64,000 bases of DNA, taken from positions 53,773,897-53,837,896 of the forward strand of contig NW_024041150.1 of assembly GCF_014851395.1 (NCBI RefSeq), read 5' to 3'. Below the pieces are notes generated by a model. The model was not told where the DNA came from. It saw nothing but the letters and a program-made list of their open reading frames with translations, and made no database searches. The stretch's first letter is position 1, and each line of letters starts with the position of its first letter. Below are positions 46,711-58,329 of this stretch, in pieces. The position numbers were made by a program, and so were the translations under genes. This DNA is from Micropterus salmoides (taxonomy: Eukaryota > Chordata > Actinopteri > Centrarchiformes > Centrarchidae).

Positions 46711-48630
46711 CCAGACAGGAGGGCACCAGGCGAGAGGGCATGAGACAAGAGGGCATGAGACAAGAGGGCATAAGACGAGAGGGCATGAGACGAGAGGGCA
46801 TGAGGCGGGAGGGCATGAGATGTGAGGGCACCAGGTGAGAGGGCATGAGACGAGAGGGTATGAGAAGAGAGGGCATGAGACAAGAGGGTATGAGACGAGA
46901 GGGCATGAGATGGGAGGGCACCAGGCGAGAGGGCACGAGACAAGAGGGCATGAGACGAGAGGGCATGAGACGGGAGGGCACCAGGCGAGAGGGCATGAGA
47001 CGAGAGGGCATGAGACGAGAGGGCACCAGGCGAGAGGGCATGAGACGGGAGGGCATGAGACGAGAGGGCACCAGGCGAGAGGGCATGAGACGGGAGGGCA
47101 CCAGGCGAGAGGGCACGAGACGAGAGAGCATAAGACGGGAGGGCACCAGGCGAGAGGGCATGAGACGAGAGGGCACCAGGCGAGAGGGCACGAGACGAGA
47201 GAGCATGAGACGAGAGGGCATGAGACGGGAGGGCACCAGGCGAGAGGGCATGAGACGAGAGGGCATGAGACGAGAGGGCACCAGGCGAGAGGGCATGAGA
47301 CGGGAGGGCATGAGACGAGAGGGCATGAGACGGGAGGGCACCAGGCGAGAGGGCATGAGACGAGAGGGCATGAGACGAGAGGGCACCAGGCGAGAGGGCA
47401 TGAGACGGGAGGGCATGAGACGAGAGGGCATGAGACGGGAGGGCATGAGACGGGAGGGCACCAGGCGAGAGGGCATGAGACGAGAGGGCATGAGACGAGA
47501 GGGCACCAGGCGAGAGGGCATGAGACGAGAGGGCATGAGACGAGAGGGCACCAGGCGAGAGGGCATGAGACGGGAGGGCATGTGACGAGAGGGCATGAGA
47601 CGGGAGGGCACCAGGCGAGAGGGCACGAGACGAGAGAGCATAAGACGGGAGGGCACCAGGCGAGAGGGCATAAGACGGGAGGGCACCAGGCGAGAGGGCA
47701 TGAGACGAGAGGGCACCAGGCGAGAGGGCATGAGACGGGAGGGCATGTGACGAGAGGGCACCAGGCGAGAGGGCATGAGACGGGAGGGCACCAGGCGAGA
47801 GGGCACGAGACGAGAGAGCATAAGACGGGAGGGCACCAGGCGAGAGGGCATAAGACGGGAGGGCACCAGGCGAGAGGGCACGAGACGAGAGGGCATGAGA
47901 CGAGAGGGCATGAGACGGGAGGGCATGAGACGGGAGGGCATGAGACGAGAGGGCACCAGGCGAGAGGGCACGAGACAAGAGAGCATAAGACGGGAGGGCA
48001 CCAGGTGAGAGGGCATGAGACGAGAGAGCATAAGACGGGAGGGCACCAGGCGAGAGGGCATGAGACGAGAGGACATGAGACGAGAGGGCATGAGACGGGA
48101 GGGCATGAGACTAGAGGGCACCAGGCGAGAGGGCAACAGGCGAGAGGGCAACAGGCGAGAGGGCATGAGACGAGAGAGCATAAGACGGGAGGGCACCAGG
48201 CGAGAGGGCATAAGACGGGAGGGCACCAGGCGAGAGGGCACGAGACGAGAGAGCATGAGACGAGAGGGCATGAGACGGGAGGGCATGAGACGGGAGGGCA
48301 TGAGACGAGAGGGCACCAGGCGAGAGGGCACGAGACAAGAGAGCATAAGACGGGAGGGCACCAGGCGAGAGGGCATGAGACGAGAGGACATGAGACGAGA
48401 GGGCATGAGACGGGAGGGCATGAGACTAGAGGGCACCAGGCGAGAGGGCACCAGGCGAGAGGGCATGAGACGAGAGGACATGAGACGGGAGGGCATGAGA
48501 CGGGAGGGCATGAGACTAGAGGACATGAGACGAGAGGGCATGAGACTAGAGGACATGAGACGAGAGGGCATGAGACGGGAGGGCATGAGACTAGAGGGCA
48601 CCAGGCGAGAGGGCACGAGACGGGAGGCTC
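46711..48630. repeat. 15-bp minisatellite, 128 units
   Basis: Consensus tgagacgagagggca with main variants tgagacgggagggca and ccaggcgagagggca. From 46741 to 48600 the 15-bp phase is kept without one indel (124 units). The unit length is divisible by three and most variants lack stops, so long frames exist on both strands. These are by-products, as no signal peptide, domain or codon bias marks any as a gene. Blocks of several units recur in the same order (compare 47101-47160, 47761-47880 and 48181-48240), showing higher-order amplification. Confidence 0.97.
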
Positions 48631-48900
48631 CAGGCTGCAGCCACACCCGTCTCTGAGCAGCTGCTGTCAGACTCACTGTGTGTGCCAGGTTTCAACCAGT
48701 AGAGGGCAGTCGCTCTTTCTGATAAACACAAATGGAAAAAATCCAGTCTCCAAGTCCATTACCTCAGTATGAAAGATTTACTATCAAGCTACAATAACAT
48801 GGTTAAGTACGGTGGCTCTGAAGGGTCAGGAGAGGATTTGTTTTTTGAGGACTACTTGCGTTACCTCGCAATATTTCTCTTCTTTCGTTCCTCCTGAGCC

Positions 48901-49020
48901 ATGGCTGTGTTTGCTCGGCTGCTCTCAGCGCAACACCCCAGTATGGATCAACTTATTAAATTGTACTTTGAACCGTGCTTTTCCTATGTTGATATAGTAC
49001 TACTGCTCAATAGAAATATT
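48901..49020 (+). pseudogene. Possible integrase-type transposon N-terminus
   Basis: The plus strand reads MDQLIKLYFEPCFSYVDIV then LLLNRNI, resembling the N-terminal part of fish transposon proteins with an integrase core (Ginger-like). The sequence departs from the family after about 30 residues. A fragment. Confidence 0.35.
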
Positions 49021-49204
49021 TATGTACTTACAAAAGGACCAGGCACCACGGTGGGTAGTGTGATCGGAAAGAAAGAGAGCTGGGACACAGACATGCCGGC
49101 CCTGCTTGGACTTAAGTCTGAGCACCAGGAAATTGAAGACTGTTAAGCCCACATCTTTACACAGACCTGCCCCATCAGTGTCCTGGAGCACTCAGCGGGC
49201 GCAC

Positions 49205-49310
49205 CGTATTCTGTCAGAGCACAAGGCTCCGGCGAGATGAGAGGAGGACTCTGTGTTTACATCAGTGATGCTTGGTGCTTAAACAGTGAAAGTGGATGGA
49301 CACTGTTTCC
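49205..49310 (+). pseudogene. LINE endonuclease fragment
   Basis: The plus strand reads GSGEMRGGLCVYISDAWC, the conserved GG(L/V)C-Y-(I/V)-x-(D/S)-x-W-C block of the apurinic endonuclease of fish L2/Rex-type LINEs. Confidence 0.6.
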
Positions 49311-49319
49311 TACATGTCA

Positions 49320-51100
49320 GACTTTTTATGTAGCCTACATATCTCACGTTATGCAATACTGTCCACTCAATATAAATGTTCATCCTGCTACGAAACTTCC
49401 ACACTGTTGAAATAGCTTATTAGATTGCTCTCGCTACTGGCATATATTTCAGATGCTGCTATTATTTAAATATAGATAGGCTTAACATGTAGGTGTAGCC
49501 TACATACTTCTGATAGGGGTTGCACTACGCACTTTATAATGCTTGACAGTTTACAGATCAGCTGTCTCTTCTAGTGTCAGTTACTGTATATTACCTTCTT
49601 ATTTTTGCTTGCCTGACTGATGGTGAAAAGCTCATCAAACGTACGACGATTAGTGATGGCAAGTTCGACTCTTTTGACAGACTCGTTCATTCAATTCTAA
49701 TCTTTTTTTGAGTCATTTCGTTCATTTGAACTGGGCTGGTTATTGCGGCGCTGCAGCCCTCTTGTGGGCGATTAAAAAACAGCGCCATTCTCAAACACGG
49801 AAGGCTGCCTGGCTTGCTTTATTTGACAAAGTATAATGCACAAATTCACCTCTTGATTACTGTATATCATCATTATATAAAGCCCCCTGGGCCCACAACC
49901 ACATTCAAACCATGTAAAAACCACAGAAATATGTTGTCAATATGTAATCACCACTACTCCGGCTAAATCCTTCCATTTTCACAATCTTTCCTGAGTATAC
50001 AACCAGAACAGCCATATAAAGGCTTATGTATATAATTACTATCATTATCTTTAAGTGCTCATTCATACAGCAGCCTAACGTCCCTATCCATGAGTAAAAT
50101 ATTAATATCAGATTTGCAGTAAATATAAAAGTAATAAGCTTGATAGACTATATGAATAAACACAATCTTATTAAAATTCAACCAACTTAATAATAATCTG
50201 GATCGAGCCACCAAGAACTCCAGCACAGAGAGAGGAACAGAGAAATAAACACATGTAAACGCAGCAGTTTGGCAGGTCTGGAAGCAGGATGGGCCACATC
50301 AGGTCCTGATTCTGCAGACAGAGAAACAATCATGAGCACATCGCTCTCAAACACTGCAGGTTGTTCATCAGTCACGAGCTGTGAAACAACAGCACGGCTC
50401 TGTTGGTAAAAAAAGGAAAAGTTCAGCTGTTAGCTGTTTACATGGCTAATGCTAACGTTGCTACGTGGCTGTGTTTTAATGTTTTATTGACTGTGTCTGT
50501 GTATTGGAGAGGAGACGACCTCTGAGGTTATTCATCTCCAGGTAGAACCCTTTCAGGGCTCTGAAGTGGACCCAGAACAACTCTCATCAGCTGTTAGCTG
50601 TAATGTTAAACAGTAGCAGGAATAAAGGTGCGGCTGTGTTAAAACTAACTTAGCACAACATCACTGCACTGTAATAACGTTACGCTTCATTAAATGTCAC
50701 ATAATTAACAAAATAGCTATATAATGTCATTCCAGTGACTGTTACCTGACAGCCGACCAGCCTCTCATTCTCCGGCGCTGGCAGTCACTCAGCCTGCCGA
50801 GTGAAGACAGACTCTGAGGACCCATGTGAGCGCTGAACGTCGTTCATTCCTGCTCCACAGCAGCTGTCATGTGACAAATGAACGACTCAGACAGTTGAGA
50901 GTCGTGAACTAATCAATTCTGTTTCCTGTGCTGACGGAGCTCATGCAGCTGCCGTGTGATGGGTGAACGTAAGAGTCCAAGATCCAACCAAACACACACA
51001 CAGGCCACAGCAGCCAACCGACGCCGACTTCCGAACGGACAACCGACCCGCGGCCACACACGGTCAACCCGGCTCCGACCAACACCAGATCCATTTTCGA
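49320..51100. other. Transposon-rich intergenic region
   Basis: No gene. A segment from about 49650 (agtgatggcaagttcgactc) to about 50975 looks like one DNA transposon. Its right end, 50740-50975, is the inverted partner of 24345-24570. Confidence 0.45.
50740..50975. repeat. Dispersed repeat, inverted partner of 24345-24570
   Basis: The reverse complement contains cgctcacatgggtcctc and gtcttcactcggcaggctga and matches for about 200 bases. Confidence 0.6.
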
Positions 51101-51104
51101 CCAG

Positions 51105-51495
51105 ACAGCCTTCATCCCTCCATCCTCGACCCCTTCATCCCTTCATCCTCGACCCCTTCATCCCTCTTCTTTCGACCCTTCCCTCTTCCCTCGACACCTT
51201 CATCCCTCTTCTCTCCACCCCTTCATCCCTCCATCCTCAACCGCTTCATCCCTCTTCCCTCGACACCTTAATCCCTCTTCTCTCCACCCCTTCATCCCTC
51301 CACTCAACCGCTTCATCCCTCTTCCCTCGACACCTTAATCCCTCTTCTCTCCACCCCTTCATCCCTCCATCCTCAACCGCTTCATCCCTCTTCTTTCGAC
51401 CCCTTCACCTTCCCTCGACACCTTAATCCCTCTTCTCCACCCCTTCATCCCTCCATCCTCAACCCCTTCATCCCTCTCCCTCTCGACCCCTCCTT
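51105..51495. repeat. Pyrimidine-rich minisatellite
   Basis: Repeats of ttcatccctc, cttcatcctc and ccctcgacacc, arranged in larger units of roughly 70 bases (compare 51201-51270, 51271-51340 and 51341-51400). The plus strand can be read as a Pro/Ser/Leu-rich peptide, but this follows from the repeat. Confidence 0.85.
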
Positions 51496-51499
51496 TCAT

Positions 51500-53127
51500 A
51501 ACTATTCATCATAATAAACCACTATAAAATCTAATATCGGCGTGGTCATTGTTAGTGAAACGATTTCATGTGAGCTTGTTACGTAACGTAGACTAACGTT
51601 ACACAGCTAACTTACCACAGGTGACAAAAAGTTGATGATGCCGGTAGTGCTGTGGATATCCTGTCAACTAATCGAGGGAATGTCGCTGTCGCCCTCTTAT
51701 GGTGTAGCTAGTACTCTGCTCTCACACTTAGATCTCTTTATACAGATCTCAGCGGGACAGATTGGACAAAACTCCACAAATAAAAAGGAAGTTACAAATG
51801 TAAGGTGACCCGCAAATAGACAGGAAGTGATCTGCAAATGTGAAAAACCCATTTCACATGTACAAATCAACCTGTATTTTTGTGGGATTATTTTACACAA
51901 CATAAATGTCAAAATGGAAAGTGAAATATTTTTTGTTTGGTAACACTTTCATCGCTACAATGACCTATGCATATAGTTAGCGGAGGAAAATATTTACTTA
52001 CTAAGTTGTCAGTCTTGCAGAACATGTGCAGTGTAGGTCACAGTGTGTCCGTTAAGTCTGTTGTTTCCACAACTGATGGAAAAGTGAAGGCGGTTAGCGC
52101 TAGCTAACAGATCCCTGGTCTGTAAAGCAGGGTTTTGGCTGCAGTGTAACCTTAACAATTAGTAACGGAGTAATGTTAATTAGTTGCGTCATTACTACCT
52201 AACTTGTTGAGGAATGAGAACAGCAATTTGAAGCTAAACTGGTGTCCTGTACACATACTGAACATCCTGATAGTTAAATATATTTCAGTGTCCAGAGGAG
52301 TCTGGTTGTTAAAGGAAGGATGCTGGTGACCACGGAGGAGCTGAGGCTACTAAACTAAATCAGGGATGTAAACAAGTCCTTTTAAGCAATTGAGGAGATT
52401 TCTTTTGGATTTTAATGTGCAAACGAAATGCTTAGTAATTATCCAGAAATTACACAGAAATAAAATGCATCAAGATGGATCGCTGCCCTCTGAACTGTTA
52501 TCAAATCGAATCGTGAGGTGCCACGAGATTCTGATTCCTACTGCCCAAACAGTATTCCCATTCAATTACGTTAAAATGTCTTTTAATCGTTTTGTGAAGT
52601 GGTTGTCTTTAAGTCCACTGCATCTGTTAGGGCCTGTCCATATGCTCGCCATTCATCCGTGACAACATCTGAGCCTCTTCTTACATGATGTTGTTTTTCT
52701 TGAGCGATCTCTCATTTCCTTGATGTAATTATGTTATGTTTTTGTGCTAATCTGCAAAATGTTCAAAATTCATACAGATTGTTCATAAAGTGAAGAAACA
52801 TGAATAAAAGTTGTTTTGAAAAATGTGTCACTTTACCTAAAGAAAAACAGGGATGGACATTTTAACACTTTACTTAAAGCAAACAAAGACATGCTATATA
52901 ACTTTAAACATTACTATAAGCTATTATTCCATTTTATATCACTAATTCTAAATGGTGACTAAAGTGTATTTATAATGAGGCAGAGTCGATGGTTATGTAC
53001 TGTAACGTGATTACTGGTGTTATCAACAGTAATGCGTTACATTACTGTGTTACAGACAAAAGTAATTTGATTACAGAAACACGTTACTTTGTACTTTGTT
53101 ACTTTCTACTTTCTTACTTTGTAACGT
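51500..53127. other. Intergenic, no gene recognised
   Basis: No supported exon. The end (about 52990-53127) is a repeat with gtaac/ttact words that leads into the duplicated block. Confidence 0.4.
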
Positions 53128-54632
53128 GTTACCCCCAACACTGCTCCTAACACATCAACTATGAGGACAAAATGATCACTTTGCTGCCTAATATATCCCA
53201 CCCACCCACATGTGCCACGGTAACAAGATAATCTGTGTTATTCACTTCACCTGTCAGTGGTCATAATGTTATGGCTGATCGGTGTACATTGTGCATACAT
53301 TTCTTTTATTGTGGACTTTTACAGTATATAGTACTTTTTACTGTCTGGGAATTTATTATCTGTTTAAGAAATCCAGGAAATGTTGAATAAAAAGTCCTAA
53401 ATCTCCCCCATTCCAACTCTTTCACTGCTGCTGCTTTGTTCCTTTATTGTGTGCATCGTTTGCACACACGTGTGATGTATTTTTTAACTTTCCTCCTCAG
53501 AGTGGATGGAAGTGATTGTATTCAGATGTGAAAATGTCACTTTGAGACTTCAGGGTTTGTCAGCTCAGAGTTCAAGTTCAGACTTGGAATGAGTTCACAA
53601 AGCCCACAGATCACTTCTGAGGAAAGTAGGAGGTTCACTTTTCACATGTTTTTCAGGCCTGTTTGTCCAGTTTCTGTCAACATGAAGCCTCCTTGACAGC
53701 TTTATCTTGGAGAAAAATGTATGTGTCCCCAAAACATGTATGGGTGCAAGAGATGGCATCTGGTATTGTACTGGAAAGAGTAACTAACCACATAATTAGA
53801 GGAAAGGCAGGGAAATTTGCAAATGTGTGGAAACACAATTCTCACGCAAAACAAATCTCTATTATGATAATGTTGACTAGCGAGAATCATCTCCACCCAA
53901 TTTATGCAACTCGGCATACGGTGTGATCGTAAAGTAACCCGTGTGCGCTAAGACTCAGCCAGCAGACCCGCTGGTAGAGTTTTGCATTATAAACATCTGA
54001 AACCTGAAGCACAATCTGGCTCTGTTTGGGACTGTGAGTTGCACTTCATCAGAGCTGCAGAAGTTTACATAAGGATTTGCGCTGAGATGTGAGAGGGGAG
54101 CACAGAAAAGTATAGGTCAGGTAGACTTTTTAAAAAATATTATGATTTCTTATTAAATAATGATGTAAGTCTTATAATATTACGATTTTCTTCTGGACAT
54201 ACAGTATAAATGAACAAAGATATGTGAGATGTGCAGAAAGTTTTGAACATGAGCAGAAAACCTGCTGAAACAAAGTCCAGGCGTATATAACTGAATTGAA
54301 ATTAAATAATTTATAATAAAGTTAAAAAGGTGCCCCAACAGATAACTTTTCAGTCCTGTGCATAAATCTTTTAGTTGAATCAAGCAAAATATATTATTAT
54401 TATATAAATTTATAATAATTTATTATGTCATCAACTACAATAGAGGATAATAAAGTAAAGAAACAACATTTAGATTTTGGGACGTTTTACATTAATTTCA
54501 GGACGGTTCAGGGACGGAGGTCAAAAAAGTTAGTCTGGAGCCCTGGTTTGTAATTTCCCACCTTGTGAGGAGACTTGTGAGTCTTCAGTGCAGTTTCTCT
54601 TGGCCTTCACCATGACCACTATGTGAAAGCAT
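53128..54632. repeat. Duplicated block, unit 2 (5' part)
   Basis: Follows unit 1 closely from gttacccccaacac to gaccactatgtgaaagca, then breaks off and unit 3 begins. Confidence 0.8.
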
Positions 54633-54904
54633 CATCAGAGTGGATGGAAGTGATTGTATTCAGATGTGAAAATGTCACTTTGAGACTTCAGGGTTTGTCA
54701 GCTCAGAGTTCAAGTTCAGACTTGGAATGAGTTCACAAAGCCCACAGATCACTTCTGAGGAAAGTAGGAGGTTCACTTTTCACATGTTTTCAGGCCTGTT
54801 TGTCCAGTTTCTGTCAACATGAAGCCTCCTTGACAGCTTTATCTTGGAGAAAAATGTATGTGTCCCCAAAACATGTATGGGTGCAAGAGATGGCATCTGG
54901 TATT

Positions 54905-55276
54905 TGTCACAGCCCGGCTCAAAGGCCATGACCAATGCTGAGAGGACACGCAGGATTACCAAAAGTAAACATATTTATTATAACAACTTAAACAATTAAC
55001 GACTAATAATTAACAATGTAGATTGTGATAGTCAGTGATATCAGTGGTGTAAATGTGGATGAGTGACTAGTGTGAGGTTTGGTAGTTGAGGAGTGGTAAC
55101 AAAACAAAGATGTGCTGCTTGGCAGGAGTGGGACCAGATCAGAGAGGGAAGCTCGAGAGCAAAAGGGCCGAAGTATTTATCCTCCAATCTGGCTTACGGG
55201 CGCTGATACCTTCAGGGACAAAAGGAGAACAGTAAACTGCCCACAACACACAGTTAAACACCCAACTAGGCAGACA
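54905..55276 (-). mobile_element. Solo LTR
   Basis: A 372-bp segment starting TGTCACAG and ending CAGACA, flanked by a perfect 5-bp target duplication (gtatt at 54900-54904 and 55277-55281). The empty site is preserved in the two other block units (42452 and 53762). In the minus orientation there are a TATA-like ggataaatac and later an aataaa, suggesting the LTR reads on the minus strand. No internal retroelement sequence remains. Confidence 0.88.
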
Positions 55277-55418
55277 GTATTGTACTGGAGAGACTAACTT
55301 ACATACCCAGAGGAAAGGTAGGGGAATTTGAGATGGGAACACAATTTTCTTGAAACTGCTGTGTTGCTGAGTTTTTTTTGTGACTTTGTTGTCATTTTCT
55401 GCTTTTTTCTGTGTTGTT

Positions 55419-55567
55419 TGTAATTTCCCACCTTGTGAGGAGACTTGTGAGTCTTCAGTGCAGTTTCTCTTGGCCTTCACCATGACCACTATGTGAAAGC
55501 ACTGGTCACTGTAAACTTCAAGGTCCTCCAAACTCTTGTCTTTGAGGCCGTCCAGAGTGGTGGGATT
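55419..55567 (-). other. Possible exon of unknown protein, block unit 3
   Basis: Same segment as at 43250-43395. The visible difference in the translation is Ser for Asn in EVYSDQC. Confidence 0.3.
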
Positions 55568-57164
55568 ACTTTAACTTTGGGATGTGTTTGCTGCGATTCA
55601 GCTACTTTCTACCGTTCATACAACACTGTGCTTTTTTGCAAGTGCAGAAATGTTTAAATCCTAATTCTTAATCCAAAATTTAACTCTCTGTCTCACACAC
55701 ATAGAAACACAAATACCAACACTAGTTTTTCTGTCTATGTGGGGACAGGCACATCCCAATCTGGTAACAGAATCTCACAATAGGCCTGCTGTTGGAAGTC
55801 AGATTTTCAAAATATAAGCCCTCAGTTGGTAACAGGATCTTACCGTGTGGCCACGGACAGGGTTGAAGTTTTGAAATAAGTCATTAATTTCACATTTCTG
55901 CATTTTCAGCGATGCTTTGCATTTTATTCTTATTCTGTTTGTTTTTCGGTCGACTACAACTTCTGCATACCGAGCCAAAGCAACAGTTAAAATGTAAAAA
56001 TGTTATGCTCTTTAAGAAGATTTATTTTTCAATTCCAACTCCCAAATCTGATTTTTTACTTTTCAGCTTCTTCAACAGTGCAGTCAATACATTTGAGATT
56101 TTCCAGACAAGGAATTTCTCTATTTAAAACTTTCTGTACATGGTGTACACATTTACTATTGAACATGTTATCACTGTAATTGTTTTACCTTTATATTGAA
56201 ATAAATTTGGTCATAAAAATTGAGTTTGTAGTACAGTCCTGTATATAGTGTAAATTACTATGAATTGCTACTTAACACACATCAAGTTAGCTTTTGAGCT
56301 GGTCATGTCCAACTCAATACAGACAATTATTCCTCGAAATGACAAATCTAGACTAAACTGCCCGTTCTGTAGCTTTGTAAAGACAACACAAAATTAAGTA
56401 AACAGACATCTCTCAACACATACTCTTATGCAACACAATACATACTCTCATATACATTAGACAGGTACCCATATAAGTAAGCACACTGACGCCTTCTCAC
56501 GATAGTTGATTGCACAACCACTGTTGGCTGCATTTCTCGCAATAAGTGTAGCGCAGCCCATTGCACATCGAGATATTGCACAACCCTAACATCCTTGCTG
56601 TTCCTAAGAAAAACATAAAGGGGGTTAAGTTGTGTAGTATACATTTATTTATGTTTAAAATATGCTGGTGTGGGTAGCATAAATGAGTAAAAACTTTTTT
56701 TAGGAACGGCAACTTTCACATTCCTTTTTTAAAACTGTACTTTTTCTCTTACTTTACTTTCACTATACCAGTAATCTACTTTTAACTTTGCTACATTTAC
56801 TTAAAAGGTAAAATACAATTACTGAAAGCAGTTTCACCAGTTCCTCCCTCTCCCCACCCTAATGTCCATAATGGGCAAAAAAAGGAGAGAGATCTAACTG
56901 CAAGATATGGGCAAACTAAGAGGACAAAGCACATCATATAAAGTATATTATTCTCCTGCCTAAATTGCCTTGCATTCAGTTAGTTTCGGGTACCCAGATT
57001 TGAGTGGTTTACAGAACCATACAAGAAATCTAAACACCAACCAATGCCAGCAAACAACAAACAGCCCCAGAGTTTTCCAGCAAACGGCTAAACATTTATT
57101 AGCTGCAATAGGGCTAGTCTGACAGAGTGAACATTGTCCATCATATCGACTGTTAAGACTGAGA

Positions 57165-57664
57165 NNNNNNNNNNNNNNNNNNNNNNNNNNNNNNNNNNNN
57201 NNNNNNNNNNNNNNNNNNNNNNNNNNNNNNNNNNNNNNNNNNNNNNNNNNNNNNNNNNNNNNNNNNNNNNNNNNNNNNNNNNNNNNNNNNNNNNNNNNNN
57301 NNNNNNNNNNNNNNNNNNNNNNNNNNNNNNNNNNNNNNNNNNNNNNNNNNNNNNNNNNNNNNNNNNNNNNNNNNNNNNNNNNNNNNNNNNNNNNNNNNNN
57401 NNNNNNNNNNNNNNNNNNNNNNNNNNNNNNNNNNNNNNNNNNNNNNNNNNNNNNNNNNNNNNNNNNNNNNNNNNNNNNNNNNNNNNNNNNNNNNNNNNNN
57501 NNNNNNNNNNNNNNNNNNNNNNNNNNNNNNNNNNNNNNNNNNNNNNNNNNNNNNNNNNNNNNNNNNNNNNNNNNNNNNNNNNNNNNNNNNNNNNNNNNNN
57601 NNNNNNNNNNNNNNNNNNNNNNNNNNNNNNNNNNNNNNNNNNNNNNNNNNNNNNNNNNNNNNNN
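57165..57664. other. Assembly gap (500 N)
   Basis: Exactly 500 N, ending about 100 bases before the start of the Ig V-type gene at 57762. Confidence 0.99.
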
Positions 57665-57761
57665 TTTGGAAAACGTTTCAGAGTGTTAAAACTTCCATCT
57701 GACAATAAAACTAATGATTGTAGAGACACCAAAGACAACACTGTCTCTGTTAGATGGAACA

Positions 57762-58152
57762 ATGGGACATATTTCAGAGTTCCTGCTGCTGTCTGTACAG
57801 CTCATGTTGTGCTTTGTTGTCCTCTCAGTCTACCAGGTGGAGGTGGATTCAGAGGTGGAGTCTGTCCTGCTGCCCTGCAAAACCACAGTTCACCTGCCTG
57901 AAGACGTCACAGTGGAGTGGACGGACAGAGATGATAATGTGGTCCACATGTATCAGAACGGCTCTGACCAGCCTGAAGAACAGGACGAATATTACAGACA
58001 CCGAACAGAGATGAAGAGAAACCTGCAGAGACCTGGAGACCTCAGTCTGACCCTGAAACACCCCACAGACAGAGACAGTAAGACGTACACCTGCACCGTC
58101 TACAGGGAGAGAGACATCCTGATGAAGAAAAAAGTGAATCTCAAAGTCAGAG
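57762..58152 (+). CDS. Ig V-type domain gene (butyrophilin/B7-like), first exon(s)
   Basis: From acceptor cctctcag, the plus strand at 57829-58152 (324 nt, phase 1 at both ends) encodes a V-type Ig domain: first cysteine in VLLPCKTTVHL, core Trp in VTVEWTDRDD, then LSLTLKHPTDRDSKTYTC with the second cysteine. It ends at donor gtcagt. Domains of this kind are found in fish butyrophilin-like and B7-like receptors. It differs clearly from the V exons at 14 and 27 kb. The frame also runs upstream without a stop to ATG 57762 through a hydrophobic stretch (EFLLLSVQLMLCFVVLS), so the signal peptide may be in the same exon; alternatively the tctcag is a real acceptor and the leader lies in the gap. 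No C-type, membrane or tail exon is visible downstream, where a minisatellite and other repeats follow. Confidence 0.75.
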
Positions 58153-58325
58153 GTCAGTGCTGTAGATACAGGCCAGAGGTCAGAGTTGTCGATACAAGTC
58201 AGAGGTCAGAGCTGTAGATACAGGTCAGAAGTCAGAGCTGTAGATACAGGTCAGAGGTCAGAGCTGTAGATACAGGTCAGAGGTCAGAGCTGTAGATACA
58301 GGTCAGAGGTCAGAGCTGTAGATGT
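58153..58325 (+). repeat. 26-bp tandem repeat starting at the splice donor
   Basis: About 6.5 copies of agctgtagatacaggtcag plus aggtcag. Each copy carries an agaggtcag word like the donor of the preceding exon. Confidence 0.85.
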
Positions 58326-58329
58326 TTGG

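Larger units (their letters stand above)
54633..56868. repeat. Duplicated block, unit 3 (internally deleted)
   Basis: Restarts at cagagtggatggaagtg (equivalent to about 42189 in unit 1), continues to a solo LTR, resumes for about 75 bases, skips a large middle part, and then follows unit 1 from gtaatttcccaccttg to the end near 44665. Confidence 0.75.

Noticed and set aside
46679..48772. Very long open frames on both strands over the 15-bp repeat
   Set aside because: They follow from a unit length divisible by three with few stops; all are simple pentapeptide repeats with no domain, and several overlap in different frames and strands.
50956..51426. 156-codon Pro/Ser-rich frame
   Set aside because: It is explained by the pyrimidine-rich minisatellite at 51105-51495.
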